Source of the DNA: Mya arenaria
Lineage: Eukaryota > Mollusca > Bivalvia > Myida > Myidae
Length of the DNA: 64,000 nt
Assembly: GCF_026914265.1 (NCBI RefSeq)
Contig: NC_069134.1
Coordinates: 68,503,594 to 68,567,593 of the forward strand
Reading direction: 5' to 3'
The translations under genes were made by a program, and so were the position numbers. Every line of letters starts with the position of its first letter. Within the stretch, counting starts at the first letter, position 1. The notes beneath the pieces were generated by a model. That model was not told where the DNA came from, made no database searches, and saw nothing but the letters and a program-made list of their open reading frames with translations. This document shows positions 35,701 to 43,200 of this stretch, piece by piece.

Positions 35701-37863
35701 ACACAAGTTTTCATTCACATAATGCCAGCGTGTTGTTGTTTTTACCGACTAAAAAATAAGCCGAAATTCGGCATCCTTCAAAATATAAAATCTTTATTTT
35801 TTCATAAATTTAAAGTGGACTCGAATTTTAAACTTTATTTCTTGAAAAGTCAGCTAGCACATAATGTTTAAATGCAGTTTTCCCAGAATCGTATATAAGG
35901 CTTTGTTTTGTTTCTTATGTTAAACTAAATTCACAATTTTTGGCATTTGTAGGTATTTCACAATTCTAAGAGCCCTGGCCCCATTCGTCAAGAGGGCAAA
36001 AAAACACAATATATACTCTACTAATATCAGCCTATTCAAGGCAGATGAGTATCAAGTTATTTCGTCATATCGATATTAAAACAAAATACAAAACACATGT
36101 CTGCATGATACCATTGAAACTTTGTGAACATGTTTACAGAGATTTGTTTTAGCCTGTATTGATTTAGTTCATTATTGGTATATGTAAAGTTTCACTGGAA
36201 AAAAAACAACATCTATGGTTTAAATATGCATATACATTGCTTATTTCAGAATTTCTTAAAGAATAATAATGTATTCTTTTCATTTTCTTTTTATATTGTT
36301 GTATTGAAAGGAACGATCCATGTTTAAGAAAAAAATCCAATAATAAATTTAGTATAACGTGTCCTATGTACATAATGCGCCACGTTCCCATCGCACTTTA
36401 AGCGCTTTGATTGTAACATTTGTCCCTGTTACCGTTTTTCCCGTTCCAACATGCTCAGCTAATACAGCTTTTACGACAAGTACAAGCAAAAGCAATATGC
36501 ATTGTAAGAAATCAGTGTTTATGTCAATACGCCACAAGAGATCCCTTCATGCATGCATGTTTACAATTGTGTATGTTGATATGGTCATTTAATTATTTGG
36601 TGTGTTCACCTGATTGTGATGTAGGCCAACAGTGTTGGTTTTTGTGGACTGTCAACCTACCTTTACTGTATTTACAACCGTATATGTCATGCCAAGATGT
36701 GGCTAAACGAATTTAGTCAGTTTTCGAAGGGTGTCTCGGAATTCGAATGCATAATTTTACGGCCGCTCTCGTGAACAAAGCTGGGTTTTGGAAAGAACGC
36801 CATGTTGATAAAGTGGTCTAATGGTCCCAATAAAAATGGTGTCATGAAACAAGTTTCTCGTGGTCTGTAACATCTTATTGTAAAATCCCCCGCCCCAGTG
36901 TTCTTGTGGACGAACCCAAGAGCAAAAGCAGAGCATCAGTTTAGGAGGCCCTGTCCTCGATTTGACCTTATCGATCTTTGCCATATTTAATTCCTTTTTT
37001 CAGGGCATGGATCCAAGGAGCCCTGGCCCTTGAAGTGTTGCTGGGCCTCACGTGGGTGTTTGGCTATTTCTACATCAGCGAGGAGGCCCTTCCATTCGCA
37101 TACCTTTTCACCATTTTCAACTCCCTCCAGGGCCTCTTCATCTTCGTATTCCACTGTGTACTCAATAAAAAGGTAGAGGTCTTGTACAAGCAACAAACAT
37201 GTCTGTTTTATATTTTTTTTAAATTTTAAAGTTCATTGGTCGTATCGTTTAACATTAAATATCGTTGCGTTGAATTTGATATTAGTTATGAAAGTCTGAA
37301 TTAATTTGTATAGCATACAGTCGCGGCATTGCCTATGCATGCCTTATATGCCGTTTGTTTTGTGTGTGTGTGTTTGTTTTTTTTGTTGTTGTTTTTTGGG
37401 GGGTGTGGGGGGGGTCCATTATAATACCTACCAGTCAGCAGCTTATTGTAGAAAACCGTTTTTCGGTTAAGTCAACGTTATGCGAAATGTTCATTGATTG
37501 GTCAATATTTATCCAATAATAACTAACAACCAATCAAATAATTTCAATGAGTCAACTAGCCGATAAGTTACCTGAGGACACTTTGTCAAAGTATAATTTA
37601 ATTGGCTGTTGTTCATTTAATTTGATGATGGGCCATACAATATCCACATGTACAGCATACACTTGACTTTTTAGATCCGTAAGGAATTCCAGCGATTTAT
37701 CGACTACACGCGGAGGCCAACGTCCAGCGGCACCCACTCCACCAAGGCGAACGCTTCCGGTCACTCCAGTGGCCTCCAGCTCCACCACCGCCCAGAGCCA
37801 GGCTTCTCTGACGACTCTCAAACCGCCAACGGCAAGGACCACCGCACGTCCACTGATGCGTGA
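876..37863 (+). CDS. Latrophilin-like adhesion GPCR with C-type lectin domain (5'-incomplete)
   Basis: Multi-exon gene. Core exons, all with AG/GT borders and matching phases: 876-1024, 2030-2172, 2656-2774, 12523-12752, 13005-13110, 13286-13389, 17305-17487, 17628-17811, 18261-18380, 18638-18822, 19076-19252, 19674-19777, 28182-28284, 30326-30479, 34228-34294, 34427-34493, 35504-35598, 37004-37172, 37675-37863. Optional exons are 7579-7707 and 27550-27633. The core exons sum to 881 codons plus TGA. The first listed exon starts inside a codon, so the start codon and signal peptide lie upstream and were not found. Domain order is C-type lectin, Thr/Pro stalk, HormR, GAIN/GPS, 7TM, short tail. 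The 7TM closely follows the latrophilin (ADGRL) pattern, so the product is probably a surface adhesion receptor signalling through G proteins. Vertebrate latrophilins carry a SUEL lectin instead. The join between the lectin exons and exon 12523 rests on phase only (1 to 1) across almost 10 kb, so two genes remain possible. Confidence 0.8.
1075..1960. repeat. Degenerate ~24-bp minisatellite with (TG)n core
   Basis: Variations of GTGTGTCTGTTATCGAATAG recur about every 21-27 bp through the first lectin intron, broken by a TG/CG-rich microsatellite (about 1600-1830, purest at 1667-1708). The array begins about 50 bp after the exon 1 donor. ORFs on both strands here are repeat artefacts. Confidence 0.75.
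2775..3898. other. Intron, no recognised feature
   Basis: First part of the intron after the third lectin exon. Ordinary AT-rich sequence; neither strand gave a convincing exon, RNA or repeat. Confidence 0.5.
3899..4183. mobile_element. MITE with TTAA ends
   Basis: Terminal inverted repeats of about 22 bp: TTAAAGGGGCTGTCCCACAG at the left and the reverse complement TTAAAGGGACTGTGTCACAG at the right. The element is 285 bp with no coding potential. The TTAA at each end could be a piggyBac-type target site (inference). Confidence 0.8.
4294..4592. mobile_element. MITE with ~35-bp terminal inverted repeats
   Basis: The left end (TAGGGCCTAAAA...TTTGGTTCGGGTTAC) and the inverted right end (TAGGCCTAAATT...TTTGGTAAGGGTTAC) match over about 35 bp. 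The interior holds an A-run/T-run palindrome near 4384-4412. About 300 bp, noncoding. Confidence 0.7.
4640..5560. repeat. Two diverged copies of a dispersed repeat
   Basis: GGGTTTCCCCTCCCGACAA appears near 4829 and 5244, each followed at similar spacing by related AT-rich sequence (…CAGCA-AAAA-GCAGT…TTTTT). This suggests two diverged copies of one repeat. The ORF on the minus strand across 5128-5562 shows no protein features. Confidence 0.45.
5575..6315. repeat. Bivalve-type dispersed repeat with internal duplication
   Basis: It starts with TTAGCTCGACTATTCGAAGA and a GTCGGCG-rich stretch, and ends with GAGCGCGCTGTCTTACGACG. Inside, about 170 bp (GGGCAAGTTGGGATTTTCAC ... TTATGGC) is tandemly duplicated. 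I recognise the ends as typical of repeats common in bivalve genomes but cannot name the family. Confidence 0.7.
6575..6666 (+). CDS. Possible alternative last exon giving a secreted lectin
   Basis: A clean acceptor (TTTTAAACAG) at 6574 leads in phase 1 into an acidic/Pro/Ala segment ([12 protein letters not shown]...) that reaches TAA at 6664-6666. Joined to exon 2656-2774 it would end the protein shortly after the lectin domain and so make a soluble lectin. Internal donors at 6640 (phase 0) and 6642 (phase 2) are weak, and neither restores frame to exon 12523. No AATAAA is visible in the next 300 bases, which weakens the last-exon reading. Confidence 0.45.
6997..7270. mobile_element. GC-rich MITE
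   Basis: The left end TGCACCAGTTAATTGTTACC and inverted right end TGCACCAGTCAATTGTAACC continue to about 29 bp of near-perfect terminal inverted repeat. The 274-bp element is much more GC-rich than its surroundings and contains smaller palindromes (CCAGGCCCTGCGGGGCCACCTGG region). Noncoding. Confidence 0.85.
7579..7707 (+). CDS. Candidate optional exon between lectin and stalk
   Basis: 129-nt segment with acceptor TTCAATAG and donor GTAAGA, so it does not change phase. It is open in two frames. Phase 1 ([12 protein letters not shown]...) joins in frame to both the exon ending at 2774 and the exon starting at 12523. The other frame is cysteine-rich ([10 protein letters not shown]...NQCWSKCG) and looks more protein-like, but needs a phase-2 upstream donor (6642 would serve) and meets TAA just past the donor. 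I cannot decide between a linker exon, a terminal exon of a lectin isoform, or neither. Confidence 0.4.
7712..9381. other. Intron, no recognised feature
   Basis: AT-rich intronic sequence of the receptor gene. I checked for exons with phase-1 borders and saw none convincing. A short segment at 8972-9020 reads openly ([13 protein letters not shown]) but has no usable donor. Confidence 0.4.
9382..9473. ncRNA. 92-nt hairpin, miRNA-precursor-like
   Basis: Arms ATAAATATTTCATGACTTCC... and its inverted partner pair over about 34-37 bp with a few mismatches. They enclose a loop around ATTGTCAACATTCGGG. Size and near-perfect stem fit either a pre-miRNA or the remnant of a tiny MITE. It lies in a receptor intron. 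Confidence 0.4.
10614..10683. ncRNA. 70-nt hairpin, pre-miRNA-like
   Basis: Left arm CACCTTAGTGCAATAACTCA (and 8 more bases) pairs with the right arm at 26 of 28 positions, leaving a 14-nt loop. Length, stem and loop are those of an animal pre-miRNA. I do not recognise the arm sequences as a named miRNA. It sits in the receptor intron between 2774 and 12523, so sense expression could ride on the host transcript. Confidence 0.45.
10684..12522. other. Intron, locally CpG-rich, no supported gene
   Basis: Mostly AT-rich. Around 11400-11500 the minus strand has an ATGGCGGCCGG-containing open stretch (11203-11490, 95 codons) with no recognisable domain or splice context. It may be a promoter or repeat fragment. 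Confidence 0.35.
12523..13389 (+). CDS. Thr/Pro-rich stalk and HormR domain exons
   Basis: Exon 12523-12752 encodes a mucin-like stalk rich in Thr, Pro and Ser ([15 protein letters not shown]), likely O-glycosylated, and ends in a short charged helix ([11 protein letters not shown]). Exons 13005-13110 and 13286-13389 encode a hormone-receptor (HormR) domain: [20 protein letters not shown], then CKHGNAKWHC and finally [11 protein letters not shown]. The Cys/Trp spacing and the GITWP pattern are those of the domain that precedes GAIN in latrophilins. Phases 0, 1 and 0 join exactly. Intron 13390-17304 begins with the 43-bp minisatellite. Confidence 0.85.
13468..14735. repeat. 43-bp minisatellite, ~29 copies
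   Basis: Unit CTCGTGTCCTGCCGAGGCGT plus GATATANAGTACCAAATG and GAATTC or GTATCC. Two variants (GCCGAGGCGTG and GCCGGGCCGTG) tend to alternate, giving an 86-bp dimer. The array starts about 80 bp after the donor of the second HormR exon. Because the unit has no stop on the minus strand in any frame, three overlapping antisense ORFs of up to 379 codons appear; these are artefacts. Confidence 0.92.
15094..16288. mobile_element. Non-autonomous hAT transposon, copy 1
   Basis: Termini TAGGGATG...CATCCCTA are flanked by a perfect 8-bp target duplication, GTTTTAAC (15086-15093 and 16289-16296), the hallmark of hAT elements. Subterminal regions are dense in CGGATA/TATCCG and ATTCGAATA repeats, probable transposase-binding sites. 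No transposase survives. It is the sister of the copy at 25799-27441. Confidence 0.92.
16289..17304. other. Intron, no recognised feature
   Basis: AT-rich sequence between the hAT copy and the first GAIN exon. Short AAAACGAAAA/CGTTTTTT motifs recur at 16355-16480; nothing else is supported. Confidence 0.4.
17305..19252 (+). CDS. GAIN domain and GPS autoproteolysis site exons
   Basis: Five exons (17305-17487, 17628-17811, 18261-18380, 18638-18822, 19076-19252) form the GPCR autoproteolysis-inducing domain. The helical subdomain A covers the first two exons. The beta subdomain includes [12 protein letters not shown] and VIIAFKTEK. The last exon is a textbook [30 protein letters not shown]. All four GPS cysteines, both tryptophans and the HL/TS cleavage point are present, so self-cleavage should work and the tethered agonist would start TSFAVLMD. 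High GC and CpG relative to the flanking introns fit coding sequence. Confidence 0.92.
18085..18250. repeat. Tandem ~41-bp repeat, four copies
   Basis: Copies of CACGCTAAATATATGTA followed by TGTACATATAATA repeat about every 41 bp in the intron before the third GAIN exon. The array ends about 10 bp before that exon's acceptor. Confidence 0.75.
19310..19668. repeat. Degenerate tandem repeat abutting the TM1 acceptor
   Basis: Loose copies of CTAATAACCTATATGATCAT(CTGTCT) recur every ~30-40 bp through the intron between the GPS exon and the TM1 exon. The last copy runs into the 3' splice site (CTTCTGTTACTAG), so the polypyrimidine tract itself may derive from the repeat. Confidence 0.6.
19674..37172 (+). 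CDS. Seven-transmembrane region exons of the receptor
   Basis: TM1 is in exon 19674-19777 ([20 protein letters not shown]). TM2 is in 28182-28284 ([20 protein letters not shown]). TM3 and the start of TM4 are in 30326-30479 ([22 protein letters not shown]). TM4 continues in 34228-34294 ([21 protein letters not shown]). The second-loop CWLTSDK and TM5 are in 34427-34493 and 35504-35598. TM6 and TM7 are in 37004-37172 ([31 protein letters not shown]). The ECL2 cysteine, GYGTEKYCWL, the TM6 Trp and the TM7 FNSLQG motif match latrophilins. All phases agree. Introns here are large because of minisatellites and a hAT transposon. Confidence 0.93.
19763..25195. repeat. 5.4-kb minisatellite of ~26-bp units seeded on the TM1 donor
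   Basis: About 200 units of ACCTCAGGGAAACAATTGAT + CCATAT, with CCTGAAGG and CATCATAT variants. The array begins at the exon/intron junction itself: GCGTCAG|GTAAATAATTGATCC at 19771 is recognisably the first unit. Higher-order structure is clear: the segment around 22349 recurs at 24035 (offset 1686 bp, near identical) and, more diverged, at 20821 (offset 1528). ORFs here are artefacts. Confidence 0.95.
25799..27441 (-). mobile_element. hAT transposon copy 2 with BED zinc-finger remnant and nested SINE
   Basis: Termini TAGGGATGG...CATCCCTA carry a perfect 8-bp target duplication, CTAGCAAC (25791-25798 and 27442-27449). It matches copy 1 along both flanks. On the minus strand 26700-26843 encodes a BED zinc finger ([20 protein letters not shown], then SNLRNHMKK), typical of hAT/ZBED transposases, but no catalytic domain remains. 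A SINE has inserted at 26188-26648. Confidence 0.92.
26188..26648 (+). mobile_element. tRNA-derived SINE inserted in the hAT copy
   Basis: The 5' head has pol III box A-like GGCCTTGTGGTTAAGC and box B GGGTTCGATCCC, followed by a conserved-looking central part (ACACCGAGCACGTTAAAGAA) and an A-rich tail. It is bounded by a 12-bp duplication AAATGACGCTTT (26176-26187 and 26649-26660). The sister hAT copy has the unoccupied site (AAATGACGCTTTGATT) near 15297-15312, so the insertion boundaries are certain. Confidence 0.92.
27550..27633 (+). CDS. Symmetric 84-nt cassette exon in intracellular loop 1
   Basis: Acceptor GTTTTACAG and donor TCG|GTACGA bound 84 nt. Entering in phase 2 from exon 19674-19777, it codes [20 protein letters not shown]... 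and leaves in phase 2 into exon 28182. Its length is a multiple of three and both borders share a phase, so it can be included or skipped without a frameshift. Inclusion adds 28 Ser/Gly/Arg-rich residues to the first cytoplasmic loop. The skipped form ([18 protein letters not shown]) has the same loop length as vertebrate latrophilins. Confidence 0.75.
28305..28740 (+). repeat. ~69-bp tandem array of tRNA/SINE-head units
   Basis: Six to seven units of GTGATATAGCGGTATAGTTG + TCCGCC...GGTTGTGGGTTCGATCCCCG. Each retains a box B (GGTTCGATCC) and most a box A-like segment, so the unit looks like an amplified SINE head. It starts about 20 bp after the donor of the TM2 exon (GTATGT at 28285). Antisense ORFs are artefacts. 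Confidence 0.8.
28741..28870 (+). mobile_element. tRNA-derived SINE
   Basis: AGTGGTCTAGTGGAATAGGT (box A region), GGTTGTGGGTTC (box B region), then CCACCAGGGGAACTTTTGCA and AGCAGTACTGGTTTCTACC. The same body is seen at 45765-45945, 49665-49955 and 55735-55845, so this is a family. Confidence 0.75.
29095..29890. repeat. Dispersed repeat copies and (TG)n
   Basis: Bases 29125-29235 (GGCCTAGTTTAAGAAATGTT...GGTGTCACAGTAGGGGCCAT) match, inverted, the segment at 61780-61890. A more diverged copy lies at 29755-29890. A TG/CG microsatellite occupies 29713-29755. Between them is AT-rich intron with no exon. Confidence 0.6.
30444..33862 (+). repeat. ~44-bp minisatellite built from the TM4 exon end and its 5' splice site
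   Basis: Unit GTCGGATATGGTACGTATCG + TAGCCGGTCAAACACTACTATCTT. It begins inside exon 30326-30479: the exon's last ~36 nt (AGGTCAAGATTCAAATACTA...GGATATG) and the donor GTACGTATC are copied about 75 times, first as three identical 40-bp units, then as 44-bp units. Nearly every unit keeps GGATATG|GTACGTA, a good 5' splice site. There is no accompanying acceptor, so units cannot be whole exons. ORFs in the array are artefacts. Confidence 0.95.
34612..35270. repeat. Bivalve-type dispersed repeat
   Basis: It opens with TACCCCCGACAAACGAAGTT and ends near CACGACAGCTCTAGTT. It contains three or four diverged ~170-bp internal repeats (GAAGTGCAGTGTACAAGAAC...TTTGTTACCTT). It lies in the intron between the two TM5 exons. 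Confidence 0.55.
35599..37003. other. Intron, nothing recognised
   Basis: Intron between the ICL3 exon and the TM6-TM7 exon. AT-rich; short ORFs on both strands lack domains or splice context. Confidence 0.4.
37675..37863 (+). CDS. C-terminal tail exon of the receptor
   Basis: Acceptor ACTTTTTAG at 37674, phase 0 from exon 37004-37172. It encodes [15 protein letters not shown] followed by a Ser/Gly/His-rich tail ending TSTDA and TGA at 37861-37863. The KK-x-KEF helix 8-like start matches latrophilins, but the tail is only about 60 residues, much shorter than vertebrate ADGRL tails, and I see no clear C-terminal PDZ-binding motif. Confidence 0.88.
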   Translation: MRKEFQRFIDYTRRPTSSGTHSTKANASGHSSGLQLHHRPEPGFSDDSQTANGKDHRTSTDA

Positions 37864-38093
37864 ACATCCGGGTCCGGGTATCACAAGGAAGAAATTACAT
37901 GATAATTATTAATCCAGCCACGTGCATGATAATGACACGTTGTCTATGTTATTGTAAATTATACCTGTATGCATTGTCTCTTTATCAAAGCACGTGTGAC
38001 TCGTGCATGATTATGACACGTGGTCTATGTTGTTGTAAATCATACCTGTACGCGTTGGCTCTTAAACACATAGCGTGTGACTCGTGCAATAAA
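37864..38093 (+). promoter_or_regulatory. 3' UTR with tandem duplication and poly(A) signal
   Basis: After the receptor stop codon, a unit of about 85 bp beginning near GTGCATGAT (37922) and containing GACACG-TGTCTATGTT-TTGTAAAT is repeated imperfectly from about 38005, with a partial third start near 38080. A canonical AATAAA lies at 38088-38093 inside that partial copy and is the likely polyadenylation signal. Confidence 0.6.
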
Positions 38094-38384
38094 AGAATTG
38101 TATATTAAAAGTGACAGCACGTTAGATACGTTGAAATATTGATGAGGATCCTAAAAAGTTCATCAACAAATTATTATTTTGAAATATTCGTATGAACATG
38201 TTGACGGAGCTTTCTTGCCAAGCTTAACTGTGTGTATTATTCAAAAACTGATCATTATGTACTGGTGTCTCTCTATTTAATGTGCTTGTTTACTATTGTG
38301 TGGACCATTTTTCTTGTTCACAGGATGTTAAAAAAGCAATGCTTTACTAGGGCAGGGGCGAGGTGCTATGAAGTACCTATGACG

Positions 38385-38772
38385 CTTTTTGTTCCTAGGA
38401 GCGATCTTGTATCTAGGACGCATTTTGTTCCTAGGAGCGATCTTGTATCTAGGACGCATTTTGTTCCTGGGAGCGATCTTGTACCTAGGACGCATTTTGT
38501 TCCTAGGAGCGATCTTGTTCCTAGGAGCGATCTTGTACATAGGACGCATTTTTCCTAGGAGCGATCGTGTACCTACCTATAGGACGCATTTTTGAACAAA
38601 ATGTTTTAGCAATATTGAACATAGGAGCGATGTTGTACCTAGGAGCAATGTTGTACCTAGGAGCGATGTTGTACCTAGGAGCAATGTTGTACCTAGGAGC
38701 GATGTTGTACCTAGGAGCGATCTTGTACCTAGGAGCGATCTTGTACCTAGGAGCGATGTTGTACGTAGGAAT
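38385..38772. repeat. 18-bp minisatellite (CCTAGGAGCGAT...)
   Basis: Units of CCTAGGAGCGATNTTGTA. In the first half they alternate with CTAGGACGCATTTTGTT as a 36-bp dimer, and in the second half they run as 18-bp monomers. As 18 is a multiple of three, the array reads as a hexapeptide ORF (YLGAML). It lies beyond the receptor's poly(A) signal and is not coding. Confidence 0.9.
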
Positions 38773-40257
38773 AATTGTGATTTCTACATTGCTGTAATCT
38801 TGTTTAATGTCCTTCCTAAAATACGAAATTGCTCTAAGGATTTTTCATGAAAAGAACCTCAAGTTTTTATGTTGTTTTTTTTATACCGATGTTGAACTCA
38901 TATGAATTCTGTGATACCACTCCATGTAGTCATTTCAGCATACTTTTTGTTTGAAACTTATCTTTAAGTATTTCCTTCTATCTGTATAAACATGCTTCAA
39001 ATGCAATAAAATCTGTAAAAACAATGCCTTGCTATTGTATTTCCTAACAAAGACATCCTTAAGTTTCCAAAATTGTATTCACTAGTCGCGGTACAAAACA
39101 TAAGTTTATAATAATAGTCATGTAGTCCAAAAGTACACTTAAACAAGAGAAGTATGATATATGACGATAAAAGTTTACTCAATTAGTACATTTTGCAAAG
39201 ACCCATAACTCTGGCTTTAATACTTATTGAGTTATGCCCCTTGTTTGGCGGAAAACAAGGAACGAGCATTGGCATTTACATCTGGCTCTAGTTTACACAA
39301 ATCAAAAATTCACACCACTTTTCTCCCTTCATCAAATCCTTGAATAATAGATTCTGTGAAAATTCCTCAGTTCCTAATAAAGTATTAGGACAGTGTAACC
39401 TTAAAATGGAAAGTTTAAATTAGTGTTGAATAAATTACAATTTTTTACATCATTCAAGACATATATAATAGTTTATTAGTGTATATATGAACATTACTTT
39501 GGGTAGTTTCTTGTTGAATCCCAGATTGTTTTTGACAATAATGATTTAATCGTTATAAAAGAAGAAATATCTTTTTCAAGATGCATATATTTTATTACTC
39601 AATAATTCAACACATTAAAACAGTAAACATTTTTTCCATAGATAAAATAGGACGGTGTAAAACAATATCACAGATGAAGTAAGTACATTCACAATAATGC
39701 TTTTCAACATCAAAATATTCTAGTATTAAATATTTATGAAATTATACTTGTGTGCAAAACACGAGTCCAGTGAAGGAAAAGGACAATTTTCAGTTGTAGC
39801 TATTTTTCTTATTTTTTGTAAAATTTACTTACATTCCTTTTTACATGCATGTATTGATATAAGTTTGATTTTTGTTTCGATCACTGGGTTAAATATTGTT
39901 TAAGTTGATTATCAAAAAACCTATCATGACAGGACTCTTTATTGCTGACAACTTAAAACAATACTATACATACTATCAATAATTCACATTTGGAATGTTT
40001 AACATTTGCATAAGTTTTCAGACCATTCTAAAAACAAATGTTATCACAATAAGATTTGCATGTATATAAACATTATAAAGTTTTATATGTAAGGAGGAAG
40101 TTAAATGATAAAGTGACCATAGAAACAAATTTCAGTTTTTTATCTTAAATAAATTACATCATGATAAAAAGTGACATCCATTCATTCTCCAATGTAACAC
40201 ATTTCAATTGTTCTCAAAAACTCTAAAATCTATCATTTGAAAGTGTCTATAAGGCAG
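38773..40257. other. Intergenic region between convergent genes
   Basis: Separates the 3' ends of the receptor and CFAP57. Bases 39180-39400 resemble part of a dispersed repeat (CCATAACTCTGGCTTTAATA, GAGTTATGCCCCTTGTTT). A minus-strand AATAAA at 39938-39943 is the nearest candidate poly(A) signal for CFAP57, 315 bp past its stop. Confidence 0.5.
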
Positions 40258-43200
40258 TTATGCTGAAGAATCGACTGGATGCATTGGGGGAAGCCGTGAC
40301 GATGACGACGGTCGAGAACCCGTATCTATTTCGTGACGAAGCTTGCGAATTTCAAGCTTCTGCATATTAATGATCTTATTTCTCTCCTCAATTTCCGACT
40401 CCGCCATAGCGTTCGGCGCTCGTAGCATGACAGTGTAGATATCGGGATACTCTCCACCTTTTTCCTTCTTCATGTTCTGTTTAATCGCAGCCTCAAGGTC
40501 ATGGATCTGTGTTCTGGCAATCTTCAACTCCTTACGAAGGTCATTTATTTCCTTGATCAATGAAACATTTTCCTGAAAGAATCAAAGGACAACATTTAAA
40601 TATTTTTTTGCATGTGTTTTATCATTACATCAAGATATGATCACGCTGTTTAGACTCGTAAAGATTAAAGCAGAAAATAAATATATAAATTTTGAAGGAT
40701 GAAGAAAAACAGCTCACATTATTATTTATCACTTTGGAAGGTTATTGTGAAAATTGAAAGTATGGATCGAACAGCATATCTTCTAGATATAGATATTTCA
40801 AACTTAAATTTAGCTTTATCTACAATATGACTAGGAATACATGGGATCTGGAGGCTGTTGCTATTTATCTACAATATGACTAGGAATACATGGGATCTGG
40901 AGGCTGTTGCTATTTATCTACAATATGACTAGGAATACATGGGATCTGGAGGCTGTTGCTATTTATCTACAATATGACTAGGAATACATGGGATCTGGAG
41001 GCTGTTGCTATTTATCTACAATATGACTAGGAATACATGGGATCTGGAGGCTGTTGCTATTTATCTATAATAGTTGTACTGCTTTTTGGTTAGAGATAAA
41101 ATGAAAGACTCTGAATGATATGGCCCTCTGGACCTTAATAATGTTCATAAACTGAAGTCTGAGTTTGAGATTCAGTCTGATATAAGTGAATTCTGAAATG
41201 TTAAAAATATCTTTAATACAACATCTTTTTTACAAAATATCTGTTCCTGTTTGTAAAACAAGTCATTTGTAACAGATACAGTACTTTTTACCATTAATTT
41301 CTCCTGGGTTAAAGAGTAATTCTTAAACAAATAAAAATTATGAATTTTTGAGTCTCGAATCCCAACCTCGGCTTCAAGAGAGTAGATATGAACCCTGGAC
41401 TTACAGTTATCAACCTGACTCTTCCAAAATAGCATCGTTAAGTATGTACATTTACATCTAACTGGTTAAATATCGTTATGTACATGTGCATACCTGCATG
41501 ATGCGGACGTTGTCAGCTCGGTGAATCTCGGAATCCTTGGCGAGCTTCTTCCTCAACGAGGCCACGGAGCGCTCAAGATGCTCCCTCTGTCGGCTGTACT
41601 CCTTCTGGATATCGGCGTCAACACTCGCAGACTCAGTCTGTGAGAAAAAACAGGGAATATTTTAACATTATAAATTGTAAAACAGTTTTAGAAAATGTTC
41701 CGCATGTTTGTACATGCTAAGTCAAAATCAGGAAGCAACATAACAATTGAAATTACTTATCATATGAGAGACAATGTTTTGGTCATAGAAAATACAATGC
41801 AATTAGTTTGGTTTAAACTGTCGCTTTTTTATATTAACAAACATTTCAGAAAAAAATGCCATTATTTCATAGAGCTTTAGAGTTGTAAAAGTTTTAATGA
41901 TAATCTTACATCAGAGATATGTGCTGGAAATGGTTTTCTAATTTAATTCTGTCAAAAGATCAAACAGATTCTTTCAAGTGTTTGCACCAACATCCACTTA
42001 TAACAAATTGAATTGCAAAAAAACACACAATAATTTCAATGGCAACAGGATATTAACTTCAAATATTTTTTGTAACATTATGCAGATAACATCAAAATTA
42101 ATTTGTGTTCAATGTTATTTTCTTCCTTTTTGTTGCAATTAAATTGCCATTTAGACTGCTATATTGAAAAATGTGTGCGACTGTAGCCCAAATGACTCAA
42201 ACACTGTGTGTGCATTTGGTACTTACAAGTTTAGTCAAGAAATCCTACAAACAATTATGCAACAGTAAACAACATGAATAAGGAAGTGAAAGTTGCCTCT
42301 TGTGAAATGAGAGAGGCGATATTATGACTCATAATTGAGATGAAATACAGTACTTTATCACATGGAGCAGCTTATTTGGAGTGTAATAAAACCATATAAC
42401 ATATGTTCTTGTATATCACTTTTGTAATACAACTTGACATTCATGTCATTTTACCCAACTAATTTAGTAGCAAACTTTTCATGGAAAAATGAAATGTCAT
42501 GTGAAAAGGAATCTTCCATTAATTGCCATTTAATAATAACATTAAAGATACTCATATTGGAATTGTTATTCATGTTTTAAAAAAATCTCTCTTTACAACT
42601 TTACCCAAACTCATATAATAACTTATGTTTTGAATGGTCACTCATGTACAAATGTCGGATCTTGCAAAAAGTAAAGAAACTAGACTGAGCTAGTCTTACT
42701 TTTATCTAAGATCAGTGAAAAATACTTTGTAAATAATGGGAAAAAGAGCAATCACATCTGAGGATAAATTCCCAACTTACAATGTCTTCCTGGACGTGTT
42801 TAGTGTAGAGAGCCTTGATAGATTCCTTCAGCATCTTGGGGTCCTGAATGTAGCCGACGCAGTTGTGCAGGTCCGTCTTGAAACGCTTCACAACGGCCTC
42901 CTTGTCGCGTACCTGTAAAATGCAAACTCATAATTGTGAAATTCGCTCACACAGAGCCAACTACAAGCATTATCTTCTTTCAGTTACCTGAATAAACAGG
43001 GAGCTGTCATTGAACGTTCATATACAACATACATATAATAAAGAGGAAAATAAGTCTAATATTGATTGAACAATATATCGCACCCTTCAATATATTGTTA
43101 ATAATGGATAGAAGTCTAGCTATAAATTCAATATAAAAATTTATTGTACATGTTTATGTTCGACAAGAGTTCCACACAACGCAGTGTTCATAACCCTTAA

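Noticed and set aside
38232..38797. Hexapeptide-repeat ORFs (YLGAML, RSDLV)
   Set aside because: 18-bp minisatellite beyond the receptor poly(A) signal; the unit being a multiple of three explains the open frames.
41172..41435. 87-codon minus-strand ORF in a CFAP57 intron
   Set aside because: No acceptor/donor pair in phase with CFAP57 exons 41637-41494 and 40572-40258, which already join in phase 0.
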